This document shows positions 23,701 through 32,156 of a DNA stretch of 64,000 bases, piece after piece (positions within the stretch are counted from its first letter, which is position 1; the number at the start of each line of letters is the position of its first letter). The notes below the pieces were generated by a model that was not told the origin of the DNA, did no database searches, and saw only the letters and a list, made by a program, of their open reading frames with translations. The position numbers and the translations under genes were made by a program. Source of the DNA: Takakia lepidozioides (taxonomy: Eukaryota; Streptophyta; Takakiopsida; Takakiales; Takakiaceae); contig CM060731.1 of assembly GCA_030704615.1 (NCBI GenBank), forward strand, positions 86,968,756 through 87,032,755, written 5' to 3'.

Positions 23701-23930
23701 CGAAAGATTGGCGTGTCAGTGGCCAACTCAATACGGATCTCTTGACCCTTCAGTGCTCCCAAGTCCTTCAAACTGAAGGCAAAGCAATTCCTGTAAGCCC
23801 TCAGGAACCGCCGTATACGTCGTCTCTCTCCTCCGGTGACAATGGGTCCAATGTCAGGCTCCCAATTGTCCTCCGTAACTACAACCTTAAGTCCAGTGGG
23901 CTTAGAGGTAGAGGACGCGTCCCGTGGTTG
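20796..23930 (-). CDS. RT - RNase H - integrase - PHD finger polyprotein (element C)
   Basis: Open for 1044 codons after TAG 23931-23933; there is no obvious ATG start, so it is presumably made as part of a longer polyprotein. A linker to about residue 45 is followed by RT (RRPYRYSDMERSLIQ, LDLRSGYHQLPI, LPFGLKNAPAEFQRVM, CYIDDIIIFS near residue 233), RNase H (LHTDWSMLGLGAVLTQ, ECLAAVWAVAHFRCYLY, VTDHQPLKWL), the integrase zinc domain (HAHEELGHFGVRRTH, CMVCDRV), the integrase core (WSLDFAGPLPL, VLTDQGREFLGEF, ADGLAERVVQ), a C-terminal SH3-like part, and a PHD finger at the very end. All catalytic residues I can check are intact. It is out of frame with the Gag-methyltransferase frame upstream. 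Confidence 0.93.
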   Translation of the reverse strand, partial: QPRDASSTSKPTGLKVVVTEDNWEPDIGPIVTGGERRRIRRFLRAYRNCFAFSLKDLGALKGQEIRIELATDTPIFRRPYRYSDMERSLIQMRTQDLWEAGLVELSGGEYASATVMPAKKDVYGNWTERRMCGDYRPVNRQTKSDKYAMPTPEEIFDAIGHAKAFSTLDLRSGYHQLPIKEADKQKTAFWGINEHGKDCLYQWRFLPFGLKNAPAEFQRVMDRILAGVDFARCYIDDIIIFSVTMEEHERHLQVVLERLRAHGLKLHPGKCKFFHNQIEYLGHMIYPGGLGVQQTKVEAIAQIPRPTDVSRVRAFMGLANYYRRFVKGFSTIAKALTKLTKVDQEWQWEDEQERAFQELKARLTSAPILRRPIRGRPFQLHTDWSMLGLGAVLTQVDDEGREFVVAYASRSNNAAEAKYSSYEGECLAAVWAVAHFRCYLYGNLFTLVTDHQPLKWLMESDKLTGKLARWALILQEYDFQVVHRPGLVNRDADGLSRNPCMSQQDDTGARWHGETDEEMVPGWHASAFLCILASGGQIGPTTGMTVDGVSEDPEASDELGGARDIHEDSAVLDYLRTGDTAAIVTARERDRILQRAKRFKWEGIHLLRVWEDGRVRIVPHPTQRARLVRHAHEELGHFGVRRTHSLLQGQYWWRGMHTEVQQFVARCMVCDRVRASFNAPTPQLHPLPIMGLGYRWSLDFAGPLPLTMRHHRYVLVMVEHFSKWIELVPLPDKASEGAAYAFLDRVLSRFGAPAEVLTDQGREFLGEFQALCDKALIDHRTTSRDHPEADGLAERVVQTVKRGLRKYGLQKGHLGDWDLQVPWLAMGYRFSKQASLASFSPYFLLFGREPDLPAAIRRDTAQVLNLDDPDVWVRACDQRAELFKKVMPMAFENLAIAHHRDMLRYATIRGGGYRPGVRRFSPGDYVYLQQTAPTTLDVTAGRVILRVREVLPSGVLILEGRDGMTWKDHVRNCAPCHLPNVDGRVDPNLAVVPAGLRCMLCGSAKGAATMLVCDRCSRGWHMGCLTPPLEKVPDGDWLCPHCLG
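20799..20939 (-). other. PHD finger domain at the integrase C-terminus
   Basis: The last 47 residues have the full C4HC3 pattern: CMLC, CDRC, H-M-G-C and CPHC, with a Trp before the His (RGWHMGC) and the usual TPPLEKVPDGDWLC. PHD fingers bind histone H3 tails, often at K4, with specificity set by a small cage. In chromoviruses this position holds a chromodomain, so a targeting role is a reasonable inference. It ends one residue before the stop codon. Confidence 0.9.
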
Positions 23931-24250
23931 CTATGCTGCAACCTCTTGAGCAGTACTCCCTACCTGCTCAGTCAATGACAAGGCATCATCCTGCCCCATC
24001 ATCTCATCCTTGAGGACCTCCTCAACCGAGAAGAATCCCCAACCTCATCCATCACAGCCGCCTTGGCTGCCAACTCCCTCTGAACCTCGAGCACCTCCCA
24101 CGTGTGCCATGGATGCATGCACCCCGTGGTCCTCATATGCTCGCCCCCACTCACTGCCTGTACCGTCTCGGTAGGCAGAGAGACCATTGAGGGAAGTGTA
24201 TTCCGCACTCTGCGTTGCTCAGCAGAGCCAAGCTGATAATCCAGGTCAAG
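23931..24250 (-). pseudogene. frame-disrupted linker between methyltransferase and RT
   Basis: Between the two long frames the coding signal moves through three phases. Near 24245 it leaves the methyltransferase frame for a second (LDYQLGSAEQRRVRN to AAVMDEVG). Near 24040, at a GGGG run, it passes to the third (FFSVEEVLKDEMMGQDD), which meets TAG 23931-23933 before the RT. Both changes are in the -1 direction, equivalent to single-base losses. This suggests one original continuous polyprotein, now broken, or a recoded arrangement. Confidence 0.7.
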
Positions 24251-27200
24251 CAATTGAGATCCATTGCTTGCCCCAACACTTGACGACGTGATGCCTCAGA
24301 AAGAGACGACACCGCCGTGGTACCAGTGGTAAAACCCATTGCCCGCTCACGCTCGTCAGCATTAGGCTCCACTAACTGCTGCAACTGAGCATCCCACAGG
24401 AGGCCAGGTCCACTATCCCGGAAAGCATGCGATCCTGGGAAGCTGAGCAGTGTAGGTAATGCTGCTCGTGGTTGACCCACCTTGTTGACCACTGCCAAAG
24501 GCGAACGGTCATCGTGTCTCACACGTTGAGACTGCCTCCCTGTGTCCAGAATGTTATCCACTGTGAGATGTGCTGGCCGCTGCACCCCATCAAATGCACG
24601 CTTGAGCAGTGCGGGTGGCATCATGTTAGTCCACCATAGCCGTGGACGATGAGCCCGTGACCCCACTGTAGCTGCATCTAGCAACACTGCTGACCCAAGC
24701 CACGACCGGACTTGATGCACACTGGCCATCACCCTGGCCCGAGAATCGCCCATCAGTGGCACATTCTCCAAGATGTATGCTGGAGATACAGCTTGATGAA
24801 GCTGCAAGTGGCGCAAAACCCGCACCATCTCCCAAAACAGACCCGACCTCGAGTCTCGCAATCCATTGCCATGCCCGGCTGATGAATGCCCTTGGCAGGG
24901 CCAACCTGCCACTACCAGATCAATGGAGCCAACCCGCTCCAAATCCTGCGCCCCCAGCAACGAAATGTCTGCTGGCAAGGCCTGCTGATATCCACGAATT
25001 GCAGACACCGACAACAACTCAGGGTACCGCTGCACCAACTGAGCAACATGGCGAAGTGAAACGCGTCGTGCAGTCTCATCCCTCTCCACATACAGGTAAC
25101 GCCGAACTCGTACACCTGCCTGTAACACAGCAGCCAATCCGGTGCTGATCCCGCCAAACAAGTCCAGAAGACAAATGCCTTCATCCGGAGACTGCCACAC
25201 AATAGGTGTGGTGTCCAATGGAGACAATTGAGGTGGTCCTGGTGCAATCCCCACACTCTCCTCCTCTCCTGACGGTACAAAAGCCTCCACCCAGGCTTGT
25301 TGCACCCGTCGATCAGCATCCCGCTGCAAATCCTTGCTCGTGCCCCACAATGGAGTCTGAGCAACCATGGTAGGCAACTCCGCCATACCATACATGTCAT
25401 CCTGCTCTCCCGGAGGTGGTACATCCTCTGAATGAGCATTGCCCTCAAGCAACTCTCTAGGCCAACTCACTGCCGCTGTGAATGCTGCTAGTGTCGGCAT
25501 CTTGCCTCGCTGGGCAACCGCAACTCCTCCTATGAACGTCACAGGGAGCTGCACACGCCGGCCCTCCCCTGACTGCCATGCAGGCCTATAGGAAGCTGAC
25601 TCCTCCCAAAAATCCAGGGTGAAGCCCATGGGGTACAACACTGCCCCACCAACCAGGACATCGTATGAGACTGCGTCTGTCACAATGGCCTTGGCTCGCA
25701 TCACTGAGCCATCTGTAGGGTGATCCGGCCGTAGTCTGATAGCCAACTCACGCCGTGTCATGCCCCGAGCCTGCTCCGATCCTCCCAGAGACGTCTGTAT
25801 CTGGAAAGGACAAGGCTCCATATCCGCCTCCGTGAGGCCCAAGCCTGCAATAGCAGCTCTGCCCAGCATCAATGGCTGAGCTCCCGAGTCCAACAAGACT
25901 CGCAGTGGCCGGTACCTCTTGCCTGCCGGTCCACTCAAACAGAAAATGCCATCCTGGTTGTCTAACATGACAACTCCAGGTGTCACCATGGCGCGCTCAA
26001 TGGCTGGCCTAGCTGGCAGCTCCATCAACCTGGCAGCTGCAGCTTGCCATGGCGCCGCCGTGGCAGTCTTGACCCTCAAATCCGAGGATCCCTCCGGCAC
26101 TACACCTCCCACTATCTCCGCAGAAGATGAAGTAACCTCCCCACTCTCACAGAGTGTAGCTGCCAGCCTGAACACCTCAGCTGGTCTTACCCCCGGCGTC
26201 GCAATCATGGTAGCCGAGAACAATGGAGCCTGGCACACAGATGTGGCCGCTCCTAGCAGCACACTAGCTGCCGTAGCCTTGGCAACACTAGGTAGTGGTG
26301 CTACCCGTGTAGCTCTCCCCAATGGCATAGTAACCTCCGCCTCGGTAACAGTCGGGCGAGAACTAGGTGCCATGGATGGCGTCGACACTGTCTCCGCCAA
26401 TGTGAATGACTGAGGAAGCCTAGCCTGACGGCTTGCCTCCCCACGCTGTGGATCCAACTCCACCTCTGCACCTCGTGGCTCAGGAACTCGTGCTGCTCCT
26501 CGAGTCACGGCTGCAGCAGACTCCACCTGCACTAGTGGTAGTGCTGCTCCACACATGAATCCCATGCCTCCCATATCTCCTCCCTCAGGAGCAGGAGGTG
26601 GACCATCCGGCCTTAGAGCCGGTACCACCTGAGCTGTAGCCATGGCAGCGAGCCTCTGCTCTAGCTGCTGAAGCCGGTTGGCCATGCCTTGGTCAACACC
26701 CTGACCTCCGCGTCCTTGGCCACGTTGAGCTTGCCCTTGGCCTGCACCTCGTGGCTGGCCACCTCGTCCCCTCTGGGCTGCTCCACCTCGCCCCCGGCCA
26801 CCATTGTTCCCTTGGAACTGGCCTGGGCGCAACTCAGGATGCAAACCATAACACTGAGCCTCTCCATGCCCGTGTTTGCCACAATGCCCACACTGTAACT
26901 GTGCAGGCTGTGCATGTGCCGGCCCTTTGCCTCCCTCTGGACAATCCTTCTTGACATGGGGTCCTCCACATGTCCAGCACACCACATCCGCCCGTTGTTG
27001 GCCAGCAAATGAAGGGAGAGACCCCTGCATCTGAGGTCCTCTCTGCCCTTCCCTGAGCTTCACCTGAGCCCCCTTGTTGCCTTGAGCACGTTGAGGTAGT
27101 GGTTGGCTAGGAGCACCACTACCCCGTGGTGTCTCCTTAGCAAATCCCACCATGACCACTCGTTCCTCCACCATGTTGAGCTCTATCCGCTCTGCCAGCA

Positions 27201-27894
27201 AAAACACATTTGCTAAGGTGGGTTGGGCCGCTTGTAGGAGAGTTGCATCCCGCACCCTTCTCCTCAGCTCCTTGTCCAATATCCCATACCAGAATTGGAC
27301 TGCCTGAGCTTCCGTAACCCCTTGGGTTACATTTATCAAGCGCCTCATGCGAGTGAAAGCCTCCCTCAAGCTCTCGGTCGGCTTCCGTTGGAACTCTTGC
27401 AAGCTCCGCAACTTCTCTGTCCTCACCCCTTGGTAGTTCCCTCTCAACTCTTCGAAGAACTCCACAACAGGGTTGAAGGCAGGCACGGGTGCTAGTGCTG
27501 GTGCGGTAGTGGCTTGGGTGGACGTCGTAGCTACTGTACCACCAGTCCCACTGCTGCTTGCTGAAGCTGCCGGTGCAGCGGCAGGTGTAGCCACTGCCCT
27601 CGTGGCTCTAGTGCCCCTAGTGATGGAGACATAGTCGGGTGACCAGTACATCCTCCACTCCTCGATCTCAACCTCATGCCCCCGCCTGAACTCATGGTAA
27701 TCATCCATAGGCGGCCCCTCAAGGTGCTGAAACAGCCCCTTCCATGCCATGAAAGGCGTAAATAGTTGTGGATTGCGCATTTGCTGCAAATCACACCAAC
27801 TATCAAACTCTTGGATAAAATCATCCAACTCGATGGTGCCCACCGCCCCAGAGTACCTTCGTGGCCCCTTGGTAGCTCCATACATCTCCTCCAT
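24151..27894 (-). CDS. Gag - protease - C5 DNA methyltransferase polyprotein (element C)
   Basis: The first in-frame ATG is 27894 (the frame opens after a TAG at 28072-28074), giving about 1247 residues. N-terminal Gag-like region (EEMYGATKGPRRYSG, then FFEELRGNYQGVRTEKLRSL and FWYGILDKELRRRVRDA). Two zinc knuckles near residues 305-318 (CWTCGGPHVKKDC) and 335-348 (CGHCGKHGHGEAQC), an RG/QG-rich stretch, then a retropepsin near 660-770 (RVLLDSGAQPLML). From about 900 to 1216 comes a complete C5 cytosine methyltransferase. The order gag-protease-methyltransferase-RT places the enzyme inside the retrotransposon and not in a neighbouring host gene. The real coding path probably leaves this frame near 24245, so the last 30 residues are likely spurious. 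Confidence 0.9.
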   Translation of the reverse strand: MEEMYGATKGPRRYSGAVGTIELDDFIQEFDSWCDLQQMRNPQLFTPFMAWKGLFQHLEGPPMDDYHEFRRGHEVEIEEWRMYWSPDYVSITRGTRATRAVATPAAAPAASASSSGTGGTVATTSTQATTAPALAPVPAFNPVVEFFEELRGNYQGVRTEKLRSLQEFQRKPTESLREAFTRMRRLINVTQGVTEAQAVQFWYGILDKELRRRVRDATLLQAAQPTLANVFLLAERIELNMVEERVVMVGFAKETPRGSGAPSQPLPQRAQGNKGAQVKLREGQRGPQMQGSLPSFAGQQRADVVCWTCGGPHVKKDCPEGGKGPAHAQPAQLQCGHCGKHGHGEAQCYGLHPELRPGQFQGNNGGRGRGGAAQRGRGGQPRGAGQGQAQRGQGRGGQGVDQGMANRLQQLEQRLAAMATAQVVPALRPDGPPPAPEGGDMGGMGFMCGAALPLVQVESAAAVTRGAARVPEPRGAEVELDPQRGEASRQARLPQSFTLAETVSTPSMAPSSRPTVTEAEVTMPLGRATRVAPLPSVAKATAASVLLGAATSVCQAPLFSATMIATPGVRPAEVFRLAATLCESGEVTSSSAEIVGGVVPEGSSDLRVKTATAAPWQAAAARLMELPARPAIERAMVTPGVVMLDNQDGIFCLSGPAGKRYRPLRVLLDSGAQPLMLGRAAIAGLGLTEADMEPCPFQIQTSLGGSEQARGMTRRELAIRLRPDHPTDGSVMRAKAIVTDAVSYDVLVGGAVLYPMGFTLDFWEESASYRPAWQSGEGRRVQLPVTFIGGVAVAQRGKMPTLAAFTAAVSWPRELLEGNAHSEDVPPPGEQDDMYGMAELPTMVAQTPLWGTSKDLQRDADRRVQQAWVEAFVPSGEEESVGIAPGPPQLSPLDTTPIVWQSPDEGICLLDLFGGISTGLAAVLQAGVRVRRYLYVERDETARRVSLRHVAQLVQRYPELLSVSAIRGYQQALPADISLLGAQDLERVGSIDLVVAGWPCQGHSSAGHGNGLRDSRSGLFWEMVRVLRHLQLHQAVSPAYILENVPLMGDSRARVMASVHQVRSWLGSAVLLDAATVGSRAHRPRLWWTNMMPPALLKRAFDGVQRPAHLTVDNILDTGRQSQRVRHDDRSPLAVVNKVGQPRAALPTLLSFPGSHAFRDSGPGLLWDAQLQQLVEPNADERERAMGFTTGTTAVSSLSEASRRQVLGQAMDLNCLTWIISLALLSNAECGIHFPQWSLCLPRRYRQ
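24245..25190 (-). other. C5 cytosine DNA methyltransferase domain, DNMT3/DRM-like
   Basis: Motif I CLLDLFGGISTGLAAVL (AdoMet binding); motif II region YLYVERDETARR; motif IV DLVVAGWPCQGHSS with the catalytic Cys at codon 24895-24897; motif VI YILENVPLMGD (ENV at 24760-24768); motif VIII-like VGSRAHRPRLWWTN near 24640; motifs IX/X RERAMGFTTGTTAV and RQVLGQAMDLN at the end. The FGGISTGL and AHR-R-WW patterns look closer to DNMT3/DRM than to DNMT1 enzymes. There is no internal stop. A target-recognition region of ordinary length lies between motifs VIII and IX. Activity is inferred from motif conservation only. Confidence 0.92.
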
Positions 27895-28829
27895 TGTGTC
27901 CCACAACAATGGCAAAGAAACAACTTGCACCGCCGGTATGAGTCCTCCTGATTCACAATCCGAATCAGAACCTTCTGTAAGACACAGGAGGTGAAGGTGG
28001 CCTAAACCGCACACCTCGTCTCGTGTACCCACTAGTATCGCTAGTGCTCGAACCGGCACTATCCCCAGCAACTAGTGGCACCTCCGTGTTGACACTCAAC
28101 CGGTCATGAACATGTCCCTAACCCCCTCTCCACAAGGTAACCGGGTAGAGAACCTGTTGCGGCTTATGGTTTGGAATACTAAGTTCCTAACATAGCCTAC
28201 ACCTGTACCTGCATCCACCGCAAGCACTCCTATGGTTGGCTGGTCATCACCTCCAACCTCACCACAGGAGAAACAATGATGGTCTGGCTGGTCATCACCC
28301 CAGCCTCACCATCGACAGCATGCTCTAGGACTGGCCGGTGATCAAATCCGGACCAATCACCTATAAAAACAAGCGCCCACACAAAACTAGCATGGCGCAC
28401 AGTCAAGCATGCAGGTATGGAGGGGATCCAAACACAAGAAATCAGAACGACAACTCCCCCACACCAAAAACAACTCCACGGTGTTGCTCCTGCAAGGACA
28501 CCCCAGCCCAAACTCGGACTGACTCTTGCCTCCACCTACGGAAAGGTCTTGGCCTAATGAGAGGGTGGAAACTACGAGGAAGAGAAGCTAAAGCAATGCC
28601 TAACCCAGCATGCCCTCATCCCAACACTCTTCCTCTCCTCTCTTCCCTCACTTGCATGACCATGGGAATATCATGAAGATACTCCTCAAACCGCCCTCCA
28701 CGAGCTTCAAAATTCGGCCTTCCATACCACATGCCAGTCCTTAGGCAGTCCACCAGTGCCTCCACGAGTCAGCACAGGCCGTCCACAGGTCAACACGGGC
28801 CACCACAGACCAGCACAGGCCCACACAGC

Positions 28830-29865
28830 TCACTGGTCACAGCCGTCACAGTCCCACAGGCCACTGGGCACAGCCTGTCACAGCCCCTCACAGCTCGTCA
28901 CAGCCTCAAAGGCCTCAGGCACAGCCTGTCACAGCCCGTCACAGCCCCAAAGGCCTCAGGCGCGGCCTGTCACAGCCCCTCACAGCCCGTCACAGCCCCA
29001 AAGGCCATGGGCACGGCCTGTCACAGCCCCTCACAGCCCGTCACAGCCTCAAAGGCCTCAGGCACGGCCTGTCACAGCCCCTCACAGCCCGTCACAGCCC
29101 CAAAGGCCATGGGCACGGCCTGTCACAGCCCCTCACAGCACGTCACAGCCTCAAAGGCCTCGGGCACGGCCTGTCACAGCCCCTCACAGCCGCAAAGGCC
29201 TCAGGCACGGCCTATCACAGCCCAAAGGCCATGGGCACAGCCTGTCACAGCCCGTCACAGCCCCACAGGCCTCAGGGCACAGCCTGTCACAGCCCCGCAC
29301 AGCCCCACAGGGCACAGGGCATAGCCTGTCACAGCCCATCACAGCCCATCACAGCCTCAAAGGCCTCAGGCACGGCCTGTCACAGCCCCTCACAGCCCAT
29401 CACAGCCCCAAAGGCCATGGGCACAGCCTGTCACAGCCCGTCACAGCCCCACAGGCCTCAGGGCACAGCCTGTCACAGCCTGACACAGCCCGTCACAGCC
29501 CCACAGGGCACAGGGCACAGCCTATCACAGCCCATCACAGCCTGTCACAGCTTGCCACAGCCTGTCACAGCCCGTCACAGCCCGTCACAGCCGCAAAGGC
29601 CTCAGGCACGGCCTGTCACAGCCCCTCACAGCCCATCACAGCCCCAAAGGCCATGGGCACAGCCTGTTACAGCCCGTCACAGCCCCACAGGCCTCAGGGC
29701 ACAGCCTGTCACAGCCCCGCACAGCCCGTCACAGCCCCAAAGGCCACTGGGCACAGCCTGTCACAGCCTGACACAGCCCGTCACAGCCCCACAGGGCACA
29801 GGGCACAGCCTATCACAGCCCATCACAGCCTGTCACAACTTGCCACAGCCCGTCACAGCCCCACA
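28830..29865. repeat. CACAGCC minisatellite in the element C leader
   Basis: About 1 kb made of 10-bp words (GTCACAGCCC, CTCACAGCCC and relatives) grouped in higher-order units of about 65 to 75 bp that include AAAGGCCTCAGGCACGGCCT or AAAGGCCATGGGCACAGCCT. The higher-order units recur at least ten times. All three plus-strand frames stay largely open because of the repeat, so the long proline/serine/glutamine frames seen here are not evidence of a gene. Shorter arrays of the same word lie at 52395-52560 and 56990-57115. Confidence 0.9.
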
Positions 29866-30339
29866 CATGGCCGCTCTGGCAGTTTAGCCATTTCTCCAAG
29901 GGGTTTAGCCACGCCAAGCTAGGGTTTGTGTCTCTTGGACTCTAGGCTTCTTTCCACCGAGCTATGGTGGCTGTGAGGAAATCAGCAAGGTATCCTTGCT
30001 CTTTCGGCTCCCACACACCACCATAGTAGCTCTAAGCCATGAGGTGGTTGCCACAAACCAAGCCTTCTTTCTCACTTAGCCTCCCCAAACACGCCACTAA
30101 ACTCAATGGCAAACAACCAAGCCCTGCTGGTTCCCAGCCCTTGTGAGCACTCATTCAAGCACTCTCATTGGCCATAACATCTGTCTTAGAGCCTATTCCA
30201 GCCCTCTACACCTGTTGCTTCAAGAGTTGCGCTCCCTTCAAGCTTGAAGTTGAAACCCCAACTCACATAGGCCCTACAAGTGCTTTTCTTTCACTCCAAG
30301 TGGAAACCAGCCCTAGACCTTCCGTTCTAGCTCTCTAAG

Positions 30340-30725
30340 GCTTGAAAACAAGAGCCTCAATGGGCTGAAGGCATGCTCCACACATGCCCCACTCTCACCA
30401 TAAGAGAATCAGCTCCTTTGCTTCATTTCTTGCATCCACAAACCTGAAAATACAAGCTTCAGCAGGCTGAAAGCATGCTCTACATGCCCTACAGGGAAAC
30501 CAGCCCCTTCCTTCCTTCCTTGCACTCCCACACCTAAAAGTGCAAGCCTTCACCAGGCTGACAGCATGCTCCACACATACATTGCCCTCACATAAGGGAA
30601 GTCAGCCCTTCCCTCTTCCTTGCTTGCCCTCCAAGCTTGAAGATGGAAGCTTCAATGAGCTGAATACATGCTCCACACATGCAACCTCTTCACACAAGAG
30701 ATATCAGCCCCTATCTTGGCTCCTT
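30340..30725. repeat. about 100-bp degenerate tandem repeat in the leader
   Basis: Four units (starting near 30345, 30448, 30532 and 30640) share the order CAAGC..TCA...GGCTGAA.GCATGCTCCACACATGC, then CTCAC.AAGAGA.ATCAGCCCCTT, then CTTCCTTGC. More decayed echoes continue to about 31260. Role unknown. Confidence 0.6.
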
Positions 30726-31388
30726 GGCTCCTTGATGCTCTCTATGACAAAACTAAGCACTCCATAGCCTTTGCCAAGCTCCTGAAACCCTAAGGCTTAC
30801 ATTTCCAGCCACAAGACACTTCTCTTGTGGTGCAAGAACTCTTCTTCCAAGCTCTGAAACCCTAGGTGCACATTCCATGGCCTTGCCGCACCTCTTAGCT
30901 CCTGTTCCAGCCCTGCTCTTGCCATGACAAGAGCCCTCTCAATGCTGAAGCTCGAGATTGAAACCCAATCTCACCATACTCCACAAAGTGCACTGATTTG
31001 CCCCAAGCAAAATCAGCCCTTTCGCTTGGTCTTGCAATCCTTCACACAATGAAAGCTCGCATTCCCAAGTCCAGTTCTCAGCTTTGCCACCAAAGCCACT
31101 ATAACCTGCTCTTGACTGGTCCTCTTCCCAATCGTGCTTGCTCGCTCATGCATGTACACAATCTGAAACCATCAAGGTGCTCTGAAATTACCTGCAGCAT
31201 GGTGCTTTCATCTCTGAAGCTGAAGATCGAATGCCAAGGTCTACCACCTCGTAACCCACATCGCCTCCGCTTCTAACAACCAAGAGCTCCATGGTGCTCC
31301 TTGCATAACAACTTGGTTTCTCTCAATCTCAAGCAAAAACCACAAGTGCTACAACTAACTCGTATCTAGCACTCATAGATACGAGCTG

Positions 31389-31400
31389 ATCTTTCTCGAG
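31389..31400 (-). other. self-complementary primer-binding site (element C)
   Basis: Directly inside the 5' LTR the sense strand reads CTCGAGAAAGAT, which does not resemble a tRNA-type PBS. Its exact reverse complement, ATCTTTCTCGAG, lies in sense orientation within the LTR at 31566-31577 (and 20185-20196). That is the geometry of Tf1/sushi-type self-priming, where the 5' end of the transcript folds back onto the site next to the LTR. Confidence 0.65.
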
Positions 31401-31727
31401 TGATAAAGAAGAAGAATACAAGCACAAGCTCATGCGAGCTCACAAAGCTGAAGCATAAACTCATGCATATATAACCTCATCACTCAAATACAAGTCAAGC
31501 CAAGTGCACCCCACGCCATGGGGAATCCACACTACGGCGCCATAGCTAGGCGCGGTGAGGCTCAACTCGAGAAAGATGAGCCTCCCGCGCTTGCCGTGAA
31601 GATAACCACTCCAGGGCCTAAATCTGCCTTGACCCCTGGATTGACACTTGGGCCAATCCCAAATGTCAATATGTAAAAGCTAGCTATTTCCTAGCTAGTT
31701 TCACACTAGTGGTAAAATAACTTGACA
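31401..31727 (-). repeat. 5' LTR of the methyltransferase retrotransposon (element C)
   Basis: 327 bp, TG...CA, by eye identical to 20020-20346, which implies a very recent insertion. If self-priming holds, transcription would begin near 31577, making U3 about 150 bp. I see no convincing TATA box at the expected distance. The outer flank (TATCC) does not match the flank of the other LTR. Confidence 0.92.
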
Positions 31728-32156
31728 TATCCTTAAAACGATTACTTCGTAATCGTTTCTGAAAGCATACCGTCGGACAACCTCTGTTGCATGTCTTAGG
31801 AAATGGGCAGTAGTGTTAATAGCCTATTTTGTCTAAGTCATAAACCAGCGGTTAACAGTATGCCCTCCATGCAGAATATTGAGCTTATGTGGTGAGTCTT
31901 CACCAAAGCTGAAGTCGTGAAGTCTTGTTTTGGGGGTTGTAAAGATTGTGGATATGAGTTTGCAGCATAATACTTCTCCCAATCTGTTTTTTTTTTTTTT
32001 TTTGTCGCACGCCGGGTGTATCAAACTCCTGCAATTGTTCTTGATCAGATACTGCCTCTTGGTCTTGCAGGCTTGTCAACTCCATTGTGTATTGATCCCA
32101 AGGCTCCTCTTCAAATGAGCACTCATCAAAGGATCCCTCCTCTGTTCAATCTAGCT
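31728..32156. other. flank with poly-T tracts, no gene seen
   Basis: Contains T-runs of about 17 bases at 31987-32003 and 32172-32188. A minus-strand frame crossing the first run reads as Lys repeats and has no recognisable domain. Confidence 0.45.

Larger units (their letters stand above)
28072..31388 (-). other. 3.3-kb untranslated leader of element C
   Basis: The stretch between the primer-binding site and the Gag frame is unusually long and has no convincing sense-strand gene. It contains a 1-kb CACAGCC minisatellite (next feature) and a second set of degenerate repeats. Long plus-strand frames across it come from the repeats. A long structured leader could act in packaging or internal translation initiation, but nothing here proves that. 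Confidence 0.6.

Noticed and set aside
20589-24253. Several plus-strand frames of 60-110 codons opposite the RT-integrase frame
   Set aside because: They are antisense shadows of a strongly conserved polyprotein with no domains of their own.
24245-25190. The methyltransferase as a host DRM/DNMT3 gene interrupted by a transposon
   Set aside because: It is in one continuous frame with Gag zinc knuckles and retropepsin and is followed by RT-integrase between identical LTRs.
28756-29922. A 388-codon open frame on the plus strand rich in Pro, Ser, Gln
   Set aside because: It is the CACAGCC minisatellite read as codons; other plus-strand frames are also open across it and it runs antisense to element C.
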